A DNA stretch of 64,000 nucleotides from Siphonodentalium dalli (GCA_032622095.1 CP136063.1:62883897-62947896), one strand, 5' to 3'. Shown: positions 36,736 through 49,420, counted from the first letter of the stretch. The notes: generated by a model from the sequence alone, not told the origin. Numbers and translations are program-made.

Positions 36736-39700
36736 ATGGCTTACAAATGCAGCATATGTCAGAACAATGTAGGTTCTAATTCTATTTACTGTGATTTATG
36801 TGAATGTTGGGTTCACAGAAAATGTGCAAATCTAACCAAACTAGATCTTTACAATCTATCTAAACAAACATCGACATGGTTTTGCAAAAATTGTATTAGC
36901 AATAACTTACCATTTTCCAACCTGAATGATGAAGAATTTATGCAGTACTTGCTTGGAACAGAAGATGATCTTGTCGGATTATATACAAATTGCAACAATC
37001 TAAATTTTGAGCCATTTACATTGTCCAATAACAAAGGTTATTACTCAGGCGATGAAATCGACCCTGATAACAACTTTTATAAAGAAGTACACAACAAATG
37101 TCCATATTATACTGAAGATCATTTCAGAAGCAAATACTCTCGATACTCTGCAAATGACATGAATTTATCTATAATTCATATCAACTGTCGTAGTATTTCA
37201 GCCAACTTCGAAAAGTTGAAAACTTTACTATCAAATGCTTGTTACAAATTTGATATAATTGCTTTGTCAGAAACTTGGATAAGTAGAGATTCCAGCAATG
37301 ATTTTATGTTAGATGAGTATACCTCATATTTTTTCTCCAGAAACCAGAAACAAGGTGGCGGAGGCGCATTATACAGACACAATACTCTCATTCATAATTT
37401 ACTGCAAGACATGACTTGCTCAATTGACGACTTGTGTGAAACTCTATGTGTGGAACTCGAACTAAAAAATAAAAATAAAATTCTTGTATTTTGTAGCTAT
37501 AGAGCTCCAAATACAGACATCAGTTTGTATAATAATCAAACTGAAGCTTTATTAAGCAAAACCCATAACAAACCAGTATTCTTTTGCGGTGACACAAATA
37601 TAGACTTGATGAAATCCGAGACACACACTGAACCAAACTCATTTATAAATCAGATATTTTCATCTCGACTGTACCCATTAAAGGTACTCAATCCGATCAG
37701 AGGGTCCCCATCTCAACAGATTCCAACAACAACTATCCGATCAGAGGGTCCTATTTTACTATTTCTTTGGCTTTGGGGGTAAAAAATATTTGATTCGAGT
37801 CGAGGAACCCATCAAACAAAGCTCAGCGTTATAAGATATTGATTTTGGAAATTTGTTATTTTCTCGAGATGAGTACTAATAATTGCCCTTAACTTTGTAA
37901 TCTGCTCGAGATGTGTACACCAAAACACTATTCAAACAGACAAGGATGGATAACTCTATAATCAAGTGGTAATAATAACGCAATTTTGACTGTGTTCTGG
38001 GCCAGAAAGAATAGAAATAACGAAACTTCAAATATCGATATCTGATCACCCTGAGCGTTGATTGGTAGGTTCCTCGACTCGAATCAATTATTTTTTACCC
38101 CAAAGCCAAAGAAATAGTAATATAGGACCCTCTGATCGGATTGAGTACCTTTAATATTACGCCCTACTAGGATCACAGGACACAGTGCAACACTCATTGA
38201 TAACATTTTCACCTCTGAACTGCAGGCCCAATTAGAGAGTGGAATAATTATTAATGATATCACCGATCACTTACCCGTCTTTACAATTGTCAACTTTACT
38301 CCAAAACGTAATTTAACTTCAATTCATTCCAAAACGGGGATTGTAAATTATAGTACTTTATCACATTTTTTAAACAATCTTATCGACCAATCATGGGATG
38401 AGATTACTGACACTGAAAATGCTAATGAGGCTTATAATCACTTTATTGATCTATTCACATCCTTGTATAATAAAACATGTCCAGTAGCATACAATAATGG
38501 AAACAAAAATAAGCGAAAAAAAGATAGCAAACCCTGGATGACAAAATCTCTCATCAATGCATGTAAGAAGAAAAACAACCTTTATAAGAAATTTCTGAAA
38601 ACAAGAGATCAACCAACAGAAATGAGATATAAAAGATACAAAAATAAACTAACATCTATTATGAAATATTGCGAACAGCAATACTACACCAAGTTAATTG
38701 ACAGTTATAACAAGAACGCAAGAGAAATTTGGAAAATATTAAACGCCCTTTTAAGTAATAGAAAGAAATACTCATACCCAAGTGAATTCAAAATAGGACA
38801 ACAAACGATAACTGGTGGAAAAAACATTGCGAATAACTTTTAATAATTTCTTTGTAAATGTGGGTCCCAAACTTGCAGATGGAATACCGACGAGTAAACA
38901 AGCAAAATTTGAAGATTTCATGAACAATCCAGTAAATGATTCATTATTTCTCAATCCAGTGACTGAAACCGAAATAATCAACGTTGTCAATAAATTTGAT
39001 TGGAAAACCTCAAAGGATCTTAATGATCTTAACATGACCCTTATTAAAAGAGCCTTGCCATATATTACCACCCCACTAGCACATATATTCAATACCTCCT
39101 TTCAAACAGGATGTTTTCCAGATGCAACGAAAACGGCACGTGTCATCCCACTGTTTAAATCAGGTGACAAACAAAATTTCTCAAACTATAGACCAGTTTC
39201 ACTACTACCCCAAATATCAAAGATATTGGAAAAACTTTATAACACACGCCTAATGTCATTCTTTGATAAACAAAATATTCTCTCAGACAGCCAATATGGC
39301 TTTAGAAACAACCGATCTACCTCTCAAGCTATCATGGAACTTGTCGAAGAAATTTCAGATGCAAAAGACGAATCACAATACCTTCTTGGAGTATTTATTG
39401 ACCTAAAAAAGGCATTTGATACAATTGATCATAAAATTTTACTGTAAAAACTCGACCATTATGGAATAAGAGGAATATGTCATGACTGGCTCTCAAGCTA
39501 TCTGAAGAACAGACACCAATACGTATCTATTAATGGTACTTAATCAGATTCATTGGAAATCAAATGTGGTGTTCCTCAATGATCTATACTAGGTCCCCCA
39601 CTCTTTATACTATACATAAATGATATCTGCAACGTCTCATCACTTTTGAAAATTATCATGTTTGCAGATGACACAAATTTGTCCCTTAAAGGAAACAAAT

Positions 39701-40491
39701 TAGAATCGCTAGGCAGGACCGTATCCAGAGAACTGTTTAAATTAAATACCTGGTTTCAAGTGAACAAACTGTCCTTAAATATACTTAAAACAAATTTCAT
39801 GATATTCGGAAATAAGGAAGAATAGACTGGAGACATAAATGTTAATATAAATGGCAGCAAGATTGAACGTGTGTACTCTACTAAATTTCTAGGTGTTCAT
39901 ATAGACCATAATCTAACTTGGACTGATCAAATCAAGCATATTCAAACTAAAATCTCCAAAAGCATGGCCGTGTTGCTACGAGTTAAAAAAAACAAATAGG
40001 CAAATCAGCACTTGTCTCACTATATTAGTGTTTGATTGCTCCTTATTTAAATTATTGCTGTGAAATCTGGGGAAATGTTTACAGCACCAGGCTTATCCCT
40101 CTCAGAAACCTTAAAAAAAGCAATGAGAATAATTGATGGAGCTGGATACAGAAGTCATAGTACTCCAATATTCCAGAAGTATAAAATCCTGAAACTTGAT
40201 GACTTGACTAAAATGAACACACTTGTTACAATGTATAAAGCTAAACATGAGATTCTACCCCCTAATTTACAAACATTCTTTGTCACTGTCAAAGGATTAC
40301 ATGAGCACAACACGCGACAAATTGAAAATTTCAGAGTTAGTTACAGGAGAACCAATACCAAAGCATTTTGTACAAGAAACATTGGAACAACTGTATGGAA
40401 TTCCTTAGATAAAAACCTAAAGAACTGCGAAAACACTTTTACAGTTAAAAGAAAATATAAACTTCATCTTTTAGAAAAGTATGTCGAATAG
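36736..40491 (+). pseudogene. LINE ORF2 (copy C)
   Basis: The domain order is as in copy B: PHD-like finger (CSICQNNVG...CDLCECWVHRKC), APE endonuclease interrupted by the MITE at 37682-38150, RT with FIDLKKAFDTIDH and FADDTNLS, and the C-terminal part at 40060-40491. The stop after DHKILL (39445-39447) and later stops match those of copy B. An ORF1 remnant precedes it (about 36340-36717), where a deletion near 36648 gives an additional frameshift absent from copy B. Confidence 0.85.
37682..38150. mobile_element. TTAA MITE (second type) inside LINE ORF2, copy C
   Basis: Same element, position and flanking TTAA (37678-37681 and 38151-38154) as in copy B, copied with the duplication. Confidence 0.85.
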
Positions 40492-41026
40492 CAGTCCATT
40501 CAATGGAAAACCTAAATCAGGAACAGATGAATAATTCACCCATCATTTCAGATATAAAAACATAACAAAAGAATTGGATAACCGGAAAATAAAAATAAAA
40601 TTTCAAAAATAATTATCAAGTTTAACCATGGGGGTTGCACCTTATAAGTGTAAACTTCTAGCATCCCCCTGCAACATATCTTACTTCCATAATACCATAT
40701 ATCATATTAATACATTGGTATCACACTTCCTACTTTCTATTATTACTTCCTATGTATTATGTTGAAATTGTATAACTATGTATAATTATGTTATTATTTG
40801 TCTAATGACAATTGTCTATTGACAATTGTATGTGTTGAATGAATAAATAACTCAAAATCAAACCCAAAGAGAATTCCAGGTTAATGATACAAGACTGGAC
40901 ACCCATTTTTACAACCGTTCTATTCCGCTCACCGCTGCTTAAGACCACTTTTTTAAACGTATGTTTCTGAATAGAAAACATTTTTATTTTATTGCCGCCT
41001 ATCATCCGATTGTTCCTTATCTTAAC

Positions 41027-41065
41027 TGTATCGAACATCTGTTCGATACATATATATATATATCG
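41027..41065 (+). promoter_or_regulatory. Perfect palindrome plus TATA-like run upstream of zinc-finger copy D
   Basis: The same 11-bp-arm palindrome as in copy C (41027-41050) is followed by an alternating TA run, about 90-110 bases before the first ATG. Function is inferred. Confidence 0.4.
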
Positions 41066-41151
41066 TGTATGAGATTTTCTGTTAGCTTTAGTCATGTAAT
41101 CTCCATGCATGGGCATTATTGGATTATGTACGGAAATATTACAGAATTTAC

Positions 41152-43539
41152 ATGATGTACGGGGAGGTGGAGCCATCAACAATGGAGACAGGAGATGATA
41201 AAGACACATCGGTGAATACGTCACAAACAATGATTCACTCGGGTGATCGCCCGTATCAATGTGATGTGTGCGAGAAATCATTTACTCAGTCAACTCACTT
41301 GAATACACACTGCAAGATGATTCACACTGGAGATCGACCGCATCAATGTGATGTGTGCGAGAAGTCATTTACTGTGTCGAGTCACCTGACTCAACATAAG
41401 AGGATCCACACGGGAGACCGCCCGTATCAGTGTGATGTGTGCAATAAATCATTTGCTCGGTCAACTGCCCTGTCTTTACACAAGAATATCCACACGGGTG
41501 ATCGTCCGTATCAATGTGATGTGTGCGAGAAATCATTTACTCGGCCGAGTTACCTGACTACACACAATATGATTCATAATGGGGATCGCACGTATAAATG
41601 CGATGTGTGCGAGAAGTCATTTACTGCATCGAGTTACCTGACTCAACATAAGAGAATCCACACGGGAGACCGCCCATATCAATGTGATGTGTGCGAGAAA
41701 TCATTTACTACGTCGAGTCTCCTGACTCGACATAAGAGGATCCACACGGGAGACCGCCCATATCAATGTGATGTGTGCAATAAATCATTTGCTCAGTCGA
41801 GTGTCCTGTCTACACATAAGAGTATCCACACGGGTGACCGCCCGTATCAATGTGATGTGTGCGAGAAGTCATTTACTCGGCCGGGTCAGTTGAGTACACA
41901 CAAGATGATTCACACTGGAGATCGCCCGCATCAATGTGATGTGTGCGAGAAATCATTCACTGCGTCAAGTTACCTGTCTCAACATAAGAAGATCCACACG
42001 GGTGATCGTCCGTATCAATGTGATGTGTGCGAGAAGTCATTTACTGCGTCGAGTTACCTGTCTCAACATAAGAGGATCCACAAGGGAGACCGCCCGTATC
42101 AATATGATGTGTGCGAGAAATCAACTACTCAGTCGAATCACTTGAATACACACAAGATGATTCACACTGGAGATCGCCCGCATCAATATGATGTGTGCGA
42201 GAAATCATTTACTGCGTCAAGTTACCTGTCTCAACATAAGAGGATCCACACGGGAGACCGCCCGTATCAATGTGATGTGCGCGAGAAGTCATTTGTTGCG
42301 TCGAGTTGCCTGACTCAACATAAGAGGATCCACACGGGAGACCGCCCGTATCAGTGTGATGTGTGCGGAAAATTATTTATTCAGTTGCATAGCCTGACTA
42401 CGCATAAGAGGATTCACACCGGGAATCGCCCGTATCAATGTGATGTGTGCCAGAAATCTTTCACTCAGTCGGGTGGCCTGGCGACACATAAAAGGATTCA
42501 CACCGGGGACCGCCCGTATCAATGTGATATGTGCCAGAAATCATTTACTCAGTCGGATGCCCTGACGAAACATAAGAGGATTCACACCGGTGATCGCCCG
42601 TTTTCATGTGATTTGTGCGGGAAATCATTTACGCAGTTGACTCACTTGAATACACACTGTAAGATGATTCACACTGGAGATCGACCGCATCAATGTGAAG
42701 TGTGCGAGAAGTCATTTACTGTGTCGAGTCGCCTGACTCAACATAAAAGGGTCCACACGGGAGACCGCCCATATCAATGTGATGTGTGCGGTACATCATT
42801 TGCTCAATCGAATGTCCTGTCTTCACATAAGAAGATCCACACGGGTGATCGTCCGTATCAGTGTGGTGTGTGCAATAAATCATTTGCTCAGTCGAGTGTC
42901 CTGTCTTCACATAAGAAGATCCACACGGGAGACCGCCCGTATCAATGTGATGTGTGCGAGAAGTCATTTACTGCGTCGAATCTCCTGACTCGACATAAGA
43001 GGATCCACACCGGAGACCGTCCGTATCAATGTGATGTGTGCAATAAATCATTTGCTCAGTCGAGTGTCCTGTCTTCACATAAGAGTATCCACACGGGTGA
43101 TCGTCCGTATCAATGTGATGTGTGCGAAAAATCGTTTACTCGGCCGAGTCAGTTGACTACACACAAGGTGATTCACACTGGAGATCGACCACATCAATGT
43201 GATGTGTGCGAGAAGTCATTTACTGCTTCGAGTTACCTGTCTCAACATAAGAGGATCCACACGGGAGAACGCCCGTATCAATGTGATGTGTGCAATAAAT
43301 TATTTGCTCAGTCGACTGCCCTGTCTTCACACAAGAGTATCCACACGGGTGATCGTCCGTATCAATGTGATGTGTGCGAGAAATCATTTACTCGGCCGAG
43401 TCAGCTGACTAGACACAAGAGTATCCACACGGGGTATCGCCCGTATCAATGTGATGTGTGCAAGAAGTCATTTGTTACGCCGATCGTGTTGTGGGGGGGG
43501 GGGGGTAACAAGTCTCGTTCTTATCAGAAAACGACATGA
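41152..43539 (+). CDS. C2H2 zinc-finger protein, copy D, 26 fingers, C-terminal end replaced
   Basis: The 795-aa frame starts at the first ATG (41152; a second follows at 41155). The leader is the same as in copy C. It has 26 complete fingers and the start of a twenty-seventh. At 43484 the sequence leaves the finger array after KKSFVTP and reads through foreign DNA, including a 13-G run (GGGG in the protein), for 19 residues to a stop. Compared with C it lacks one early ASSYLTQH finger and has one extra QSGGLATH finger. The zinc-dead block (QYDVC, QYDVC, CDVR) is fingers 11-13. One finger begins RTYKC instead of RPYQC. It is probably still a functional DNA-binding array. Confidence 0.82.
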   Translation: MMYGEVEPSTMETGDDKDTSVNTSQTMIHSGDRPYQCDVCEKSFTQSTHLNTHCKMIHTGDRPHQCDVCEKSFTVSSHLTQHKRIHTGDRPYQCDVCNKSFARSTALSLHKNIHTGDRPYQCDVCEKSFTRPSYLTTHNMIHNGDRTYKCDVCEKSFTASSYLTQHKRIHTGDRPYQCDVCEKSFTTSSLLTRHKRIHTGDRPYQCDVCNKSFAQSSVLSTHKSIHTGDRPYQCDVCEKSFTRPGQLSTHKMIHTGDRPHQCDVCEKSFTASSYLSQHKKIHTGDRPYQCDVCEKSFTASSYLSQHKRIHKGDRPYQYDVCEKSTTQSNHLNTHKMIHTGDRPHQYDVCEKSFTASSYLSQHKRIHTGDRPYQCDVREKSFVASSCLTQHKRIHTGDRPYQCDVCGKLFIQLHSLTTHKRIHTGNRPYQCDVCQKSFTQSGGLATHKRIHTGDRPYQCDMCQKSFTQSDALTKHKRIHTGDRPFSCDLCGKSFTQLTHLNTHCKMIHTGDRPHQCEVCEKSFTVSSRLTQHKRVHTGDRPYQCDVCGTSFAQSNVLSSHKKIHTGDRPYQCGVCNKSFAQSSVLSSHKKIHTGDRPYQCDVCEKSFTASNLLTRHKRIHTGDRPYQCDVCNKSFAQSSVLSSHKSIHTGDRPYQCDVCEKSFTRPSQLTTHKVIHTGDRPHQCDVCEKSFTASSYLSQHKRIHTGERPYQCDVCNKLFAQSTALSSHKSIHTGDRPYQCDVCEKSFTRPSQLTRHKSIHTGYRPYQCDVCKKSFVTPIVLWGGGGNKSRSYQKTT

Positions 43540-44128
43540 ATATATATTTCTTAAGTTGATCGTATCGATTTAGGGATGTATTGGTTGTGATAGTACAACG
43601 CTCCATGGGTGTACGCACATACACACACGTTGGACGAATGCAATCATGTAAATAAAAGTGATTTTTTACGTTTTGAGGGGTGACACGATGACCCCCTTCT
43701 TATCTTAAAACCCCAGGAAAAGTTGCTTCTTAAGTTGTGTATTTATAATTAGTATATATCAAAGTACTTTGAGACCAAAAATTATGGATGTACGCGAAAG
43801 TGTAAACAAAAGTGAAAAATCACGTTTTGGGGTTCAGCGTGGTACCCCCTTTCTTATCTGAAAACCCCAGGAAAATCCCTTTCTTAAGTTGTGTTTCCTT
43901 AATCAGTACACTTAGGAGTATCATCAAACCAAAATTCATCGATGTACGCGGAAGTGTAAATAGAAGTGATTTTTGGCACTTTTTGGGGTTCAGCAGCCCC
44001 TAAACCCCAGGAATGCGCAACTTAAGAAATCGGTTTTTCAGAATGTTCCATTATTGGTACCAACTTTAGGGGGTCAAACATTTTGTACGCAAAAGTGTAA
44101 ATAGAACATATGCGGGCTCCCGAACTAA
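43484..44128. other. Foreign segment replacing the end of copy D
   Basis: About 645 bases replace roughly 2.05 kb that copy C has at 30822-32870. It starts near a 13-G run (43493-43505). Inside are three diverged tandem units marked by AACCCCAGGAA (about 43709, 43864, 44002), each with TTCTTAAGTTG and TGTACGC...AAGTGTAAA words. No coding capacity or known element ends are recognised. Confidence 0.6.
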
Positions 44129-46957
44129 ATGTTCTCTGGGTTGTAGACTGATATCATGTCCGAAGGGTGCTTCCGTCTGTTTTATTATCGGTTAAAGCTA
44201 TAAAATAATATTTTGAACATGAACATGTATGTTCTTTGGAATTATTGATAGAGTCTTGTGTAGTCCCCAACCGCATTTAAACGACACAATCATTAGTTCA
44301 CGCACTCACATTAGTATCACAAAGCCCACAGAGTGAATTTTTTTTATATACATATAAATATATTTGAACAAATAAATATCTCTAAAATAGATAAAAATGT
44401 CCCAATATGGCATTTTTGGAATAGAGTAATGATCCAGTATCTGGGATAAACAGCAGCTGCAATATAACTCCGGATAAAGTTACATCTATCTTTTAAGTGG
44501 ATAATAAATTCTCTTTATTGCTGATTATTAGGGCATCTAAAGCACCAATCACATGATATTAACGATGCATTGTTTTACTTTTGTGCAATTTCCCCTACTT
44601 TTATCTTCTGAACTGATAAGAAACGCTCTTTATTGGTCATATCATTTACTCCCCCCCCCCCTTACGTCATTTGATGGTCAATAGCGCGTTTACCCGCAAT
44701 TTCCGTACATATTTTCTAATGTGCCAAGGAATGCTCTTTATTGCTTCTTTAAGACGTCAACAGTATCGATGAAATGACACTGCCACAGTGTGATATAGTT
44801 ATCAATCTATTGAGTTACATTAGCTCAAATATGTCATTTCATATCGCCAGCTCTGGAATGCAGACTAATGCCATGCAATAAAACGTACATTTAGGTGCAA
44901 AACATAATTGTATTGCAAGATGTAGTAAGCACATATCTGATACATCAACTGTCTTAATTGTGACCCACCATATCACATCCAGTCGGAAGTCGGATTTTTT
45001 TTTACCCTGTGCCAATGCATTCTCTTATATATGCGAGTCGACCATAGGTCGCCTCGCATATATAAGAGAATGCATTGGCCTAACAATTGTTTACAATTTT
45101 AATAATTTGTTCTTGTATTCTTTAACAATTTTCTAATTTCACCCACACAGAGCCCCAGACAAACATGAGCAGACGACACTCTTCTATATGCTTATATATA
45201 TGTGTGGGGCCTCCCTGCAGGGTAATGGATGTTTTTTTAATTTTATGTTCTAAAAAGAAACATTTATTTAAAAAACATGATAAAAAATTGTTAGGCCAAT
45301 GCATTCTCTTATATATGCGAGGCGACATATGGTCGACTCGCATATATAAGAGAATGCATTGGCACAGGGTAAAAAAATCACGACGTCAAATTGGATTTGA
45401 TATGGCGGGTCTTAATTTCTCTTATTATTCCTGGTTAGAAACATTGCGTTTCAATTATTTCAAGCTAAAACCATAAACACTGGACTATGTACGTATGTAT
45501 GTATGTATGTATGTATGTACGTATGTATTATTATTATTTTTTAATAAATATTTAAATTATATTCTCCATTGTTATTAGATCCACAGGCCATAAATATCTG
45601 TATAGGCAAGGTTATCAACTAAAAGTTGATAAAATAGCCACTTTGAGTGGTTAGATCGAACACCATTGAATAGCAATTGAAATAGCTAGAATAACCAGTC
45701 AATGTAGAATTCTTTCCCACCAATAGTAGTTATCAGATTAGCTACCCTTAAGTAGTAAAAATTCCAACCACCCGCATGTAGTAAAATTAACCACTGGGTA
45801 GTTCGTATTCATCCTACCAAAAGTAGTTCAAATACCCCCCCCCCCCCCCCGAAAGCTACCGGTAATAAATTGTATATTGCCTAAAGGTCGTTAATTTAAT
45901 TACCCAAGGAATTTGAATTTTAACTGCCCACCCGGTAGTAAAATAACCTCCCAATGTAGTGGGATCAATACGAACTACATAACGTAGTAAAAGTTTACTA
46001 CTTTTCATGCACTGAGTCCCCGCCATATGGTATGGTATGGTTTATTGAGATTCCGCCGATGATTTTACGGCGCACCCCCCGAATAGGGTACTAAATGTAA
46101 AAAATATACATATCAACATAAAACAATGAGAGTTTCTTAAAACATGTATAAAGTCCTGCACAGATTGTGACATCAGAGCTGGTGCAATGGCGCAGAATGT
46201 GAAGCCGCAAGTTCCGAAAGAAGTTGTGTTGAGTCCAGGTTGTTTATGGAGGGTATGAAACGTGAACTGACATCATGCAAGCCAATGAGACTTTCAGAGA
46301 ACACATCATCCTATGAAACTCAGTACAGCAGCGCAAGCTCTTTCAATGAAGTCAATGCATCGGCGAATATTCAGATCAGCGAACTGATAAACTCTGTACA
46401 CCAGGTACTGGCGAAATATAGAACCAGCCAAGAACTCTTCAATTTGAACATACTTTTCAAAATGTCATCCGGCGCCTCATATGTGAACACCACATGCACA
46501 TGTATATACTTTCTGGTTAATTTAAACACACTGACTATATGTAGCTGACTATATTTGCCCCCCCCCCATAGATAGTGACCACTTCATCGTTAGTAGGTAT
46601 GTGCATGGTCAATTGATCATTGAATCTTGTATCACAATTACTTGTGTTTTCATACTTATATAGATATTCTAGTACGGTAAATTAAATTGATCTTATCATA
46701 GTTTTTGGATAATGACTAATTTATACTATGATCATAATCAAAATGACTAACATAGTACCAATTAGTCACTAATATATTGTGTAAGTCAAAATGACTTACA
46801 CAGTACCTTAGTCATCGTGAATAATTGGTACCAAGTTTAGTCAAGATGACTAAGATATTATCCTAGTCAAAGTGACTAAGTAGTGATATATATATTTTTT
46901 TCTTCGTAAACTATATATTATGGCAACGTTCTATTCTGCCCACCGCTGCTTAAGACC
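44129..46957. other. Unit spacer, copy D, more diverged; no gene seen
   Basis: It matches copies A-C from ATGTTCTCTGGG on. It includes the foldback MITE (44953-45417), the CTACC palindrome cluster (45611-46006), C runs (44651-44660, 45837-45850, 46558-46567) and the AGTCA cluster (46709-46890). The part 46310-46555 differs from B and C. It ends at CACCGCTGCTTA, beyond which unit similarity is lost. The small plus-strand frame at 46240-46548 is probably chance. Confidence 0.65.
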
Positions 46958-46985
46958 AAACTCAAATTCAATAAGTTTTATTTAA

Positions 46986-47505
46986 AGATGGATTATCTCT
47001 TTAAATAACAAATTTTAAATAGTTGCGTGGGTATAAAATAATAGATATGAACTGAAGACCTATGTCCGGAAAAGCTTCTATCAATTAATATTGATTTTAT
47101 TTCGAATATTAAATCGGGCCCGTTTATGTTACTATTTTTAGAACCGACCATTCGGATGAGACCGTATTGCGATATAGAGCACTGGGCTGTTCCTACGGCT
47201 ACGCAACGGATGTCAAATGTCACAGATTGGTTGTTTGTATTGTGTTGTTCCACAGATATAAGCAATAATGAGTATAATTAACGTTTATTTGTGACAAAAT
47301 TGCACAATATAATTTCTGGTCTCTGTTAACAGTAACCACTATTGTTCGTTAGCTGAACAAACACACCTTTTTAGACCAGAAAATATTCGAAATAAAATTA
47401 ATATTAATCGATAGAAGCATTTCCGGACATGAGTCTTCGATTCAAATCTAATATTTTATACCCCGGTAACTATATAATACATGTTTACAAAGAGATAATC
47501 CACCT
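46986..47505. mobile_element. TTAA MITE, first type
   Basis: The 520-base element is flanked by TTAA (46982-46985, 47506-47509). The inverted ends begin AAGATGGATTATCTCTTT and end AAAGAGATAATCCACCT, with subterminal GGGTATAAAATA and its complement. No transposase frame is present. TTAA targets are typical of the piggyBac group, but the family is not proven. Confidence 0.8.
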
Positions 47506-47509
47506 TTAA

Positions 47510-47989
47510 TATTTATTTGATATTTTTATTTGATATTTGATTGTGTTGTTATCAGTTTGAGGTTAGGCACTTTATTCTCGTAAATGCACTGGACCAAGGG
47601 GCCCCAGGCCCACCGACACTGAATAAAGACTCCCGAATGTAGGCTGTTTCAGCTAATTATTAATAAATGTGAATTTTACCTCCCATATACATATATTATA
47701 TAACCCGCCCTGAACTCTTCAAATTGAACACATGTGTTAAAAATGTCCTCCAGCGCCTGATATGTGAACACCACATGTACATGTATATACTTTCGGGTTA
47801 GTGTTTACAAACTCACTGACTATATGTAGCTGACTACCAACGCTGTATACATGCCGATTACCGAATATCTCCTGCCACGAGGAGAAAAACTAGTCGCTAC
47901 GCCCCCCACCTCCACATTGTAACCATCCCCTTAAACCCCCACCCACAGCTAGTGGGGTTAGCCTAAACTAGCCACCGCTGCCGTGGGTG
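47510..47989. repeat. Fragment of the unit spacer beyond copy D
   Basis: 47655-47840 matches two spacer pieces. TTAATAAATGTGAATTT...CCTCCCATA is as at 13838-13862. ACTCTTCAA...TATGTGAACACCACATG...TATATGTAGCTGAC is as at 46433-46548. It is a leftover of the tandem array or a copied spacer piece. The rest shows no feature. Confidence 0.55.
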
Positions 47990-48118
47990 TACCACACCTG
48001 TACACACCGCTGCCACACATGATACCGCACGTGGACACACCGCACGCGATACCACACGTGTACACACCGTACGTGATACCGCACGTGTACACACCGCTGA
48101 CACACGTGATACCGCATC
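47990..48118. repeat. Minisatellite with CACGTG cores
   Basis: Four to five imperfect units of about 25-35 bases (GATACCGCACGTGTACACACCGC type). Open frames on the minus strand across it merely reflect the repeat. Confidence 0.75.
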
Positions 48119-48384
48119 TAGGTCCGAAATAGCAAAGCCAAACAAAAACCGTACCCATCAGTCACTGGCAGGGGGTGTCCCTCGGGGACAGGAATAAAGG
48201 GCGGGAAAGTTGGGAAAAACCCAGACCCGGCCGGCTGACCAGCAAACGCTGTCTGAATAAGAGTTTCGGCCACGGTTCCGCGAAGAGGACTATTCAAGAT
48301 TGATTGCACGAACTCCTCGCGGTCGATGGACATATAAACACTGCGATGCAATTGACTGCCGTCTGATAAATGTACGGCTTAAGA
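48118..48384 (-). other. Possible coding fragment of unknown type
   Basis: The minus strand is open for about 85 codons, including LSDGSQLHRSVYMSIDREEF and SPLRGTVAETLIQTAF, then a proline-rich end and a stop at the left. Composition is more protein-like than the surroundings, but there is no convincing start codon or splice signal and I recognise no family. It may be an exon remnant or chance. Confidence 0.25.
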
Positions 48385-48429
48385 TCGAAGGACCATACAA
48401 ATATTTTCCTTCGTAAAATTTATTTTTTC

Positions 48430-49420
48430 TATTTCAAATATTTCTCTCTAACATAGCTCTATAACGTGTAAGAACCTTATTTACTGACACTCGCTCTGTC
48501 GTGGTCTGTTTTGGGTTGAAAATGGTCAATTTGAGTACAGTTGGAATTTTCATACCTGACACAACATTAGTTGGAAATTTCACACCAACAATATGTTGAA
48601 AATGTTCTTGTAGTTTGAGTTTCAAACAGTTTATTGTGGGGAATTAATTGTGTTGGACCAATATTTGCATATTTTCCTTCTTTTGGTAATTTTTTTTGAC
48701 TGAAATGGCCATCAGAAATTTTCCAACCTTAGTGGGTGTCATGTTGGAAATTTCCAACACTTGGAAAGCTTGTGTCCTGGTCTCTCCCCCATGGCCAGTC
48801 AAAAACGTCTAGTTAATAATTTAAGAAAACAATATTGTCCTACACTTGGTTAAAAATTGTCACTGGAATTGTCATCAGTTGGAAAATTTCCACCATGAGT
48901 CTGAGTCGGGGTGTCACGTTTGAAATTTCCAAATTTATGAATGCTTCAGGCCAGTCTAGATGCTAATATTTAGCGATTTTCTTGTTCAGATTTCAAAACT
49001 TTCGTATACCGGGCCGAATCATGGTCGGTCCGATGTGGCCAATCAAAAATTGCTAATGAGTTTAAGAAATCAATATTTTAAAACATTTGGTTAAAATTGT
49101 TGACCGAAATGGTGACCAATTGGAAATTTTCCAAACTAATGGAGTATGAGGTTTGAAATTTCCAACACTGGGAAGGCTTGAGGTCTGTCTAGATGCTAGG
49201 ATTTTGCGATTTTCTTGTTTAGTTTTCAAAATTTTCTCACGCCAGGCACAACAACCATGGTCGGCTCTATGTGCCCTGGTCTATTGTCGTGTGCATTTGT
49301 CTGGAGTTTGACCACTAGATGTTAGGATTTGTGCAATTTTCAGGTTCAAAATATATGAATATTATCATACCGGGTAGATAGAACCATGGCTTATAAATAC
49401 AGTAGGCTATTAGACCTGTG
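48430..49420. repeat. Diverged tandem repeat with GGAAATTTCCAA motifs
   Basis: Three or more units of roughly 230-250 bases share TTGGAAATTTTCCAA, GTCTAGATGCTA(A/G)(T/G)ATTT(A/T)GCGATTTTCTTG, ATGGTCGG and AATCAATATT words. They are too diverged for an exact unit count. No gene is seen. Confidence 0.55.

Larger units (their letters stand above)
36281..40864 (+). mobile_element. CR1-like LINE, copy C, duplicate of the copy B element
   Basis: It has the same 5' truncation point, the same MITE, the same stops and the same 3' end as 23624-28203, with only scattered differences. Examples are MKDKF for MKAKF, FFSRN for FCSRN, a lost base near 36648 and ATCAAA added at the tail. It therefore was copied with the unit and did not insert independently. 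Confidence 0.88.

Noticed and set aside
47958-48158. Two overlapping minus-strand frames rich in Cys/Gly or Val/Ala
   Set aside because: They simply translate the CACGTG minisatellite in two frames.
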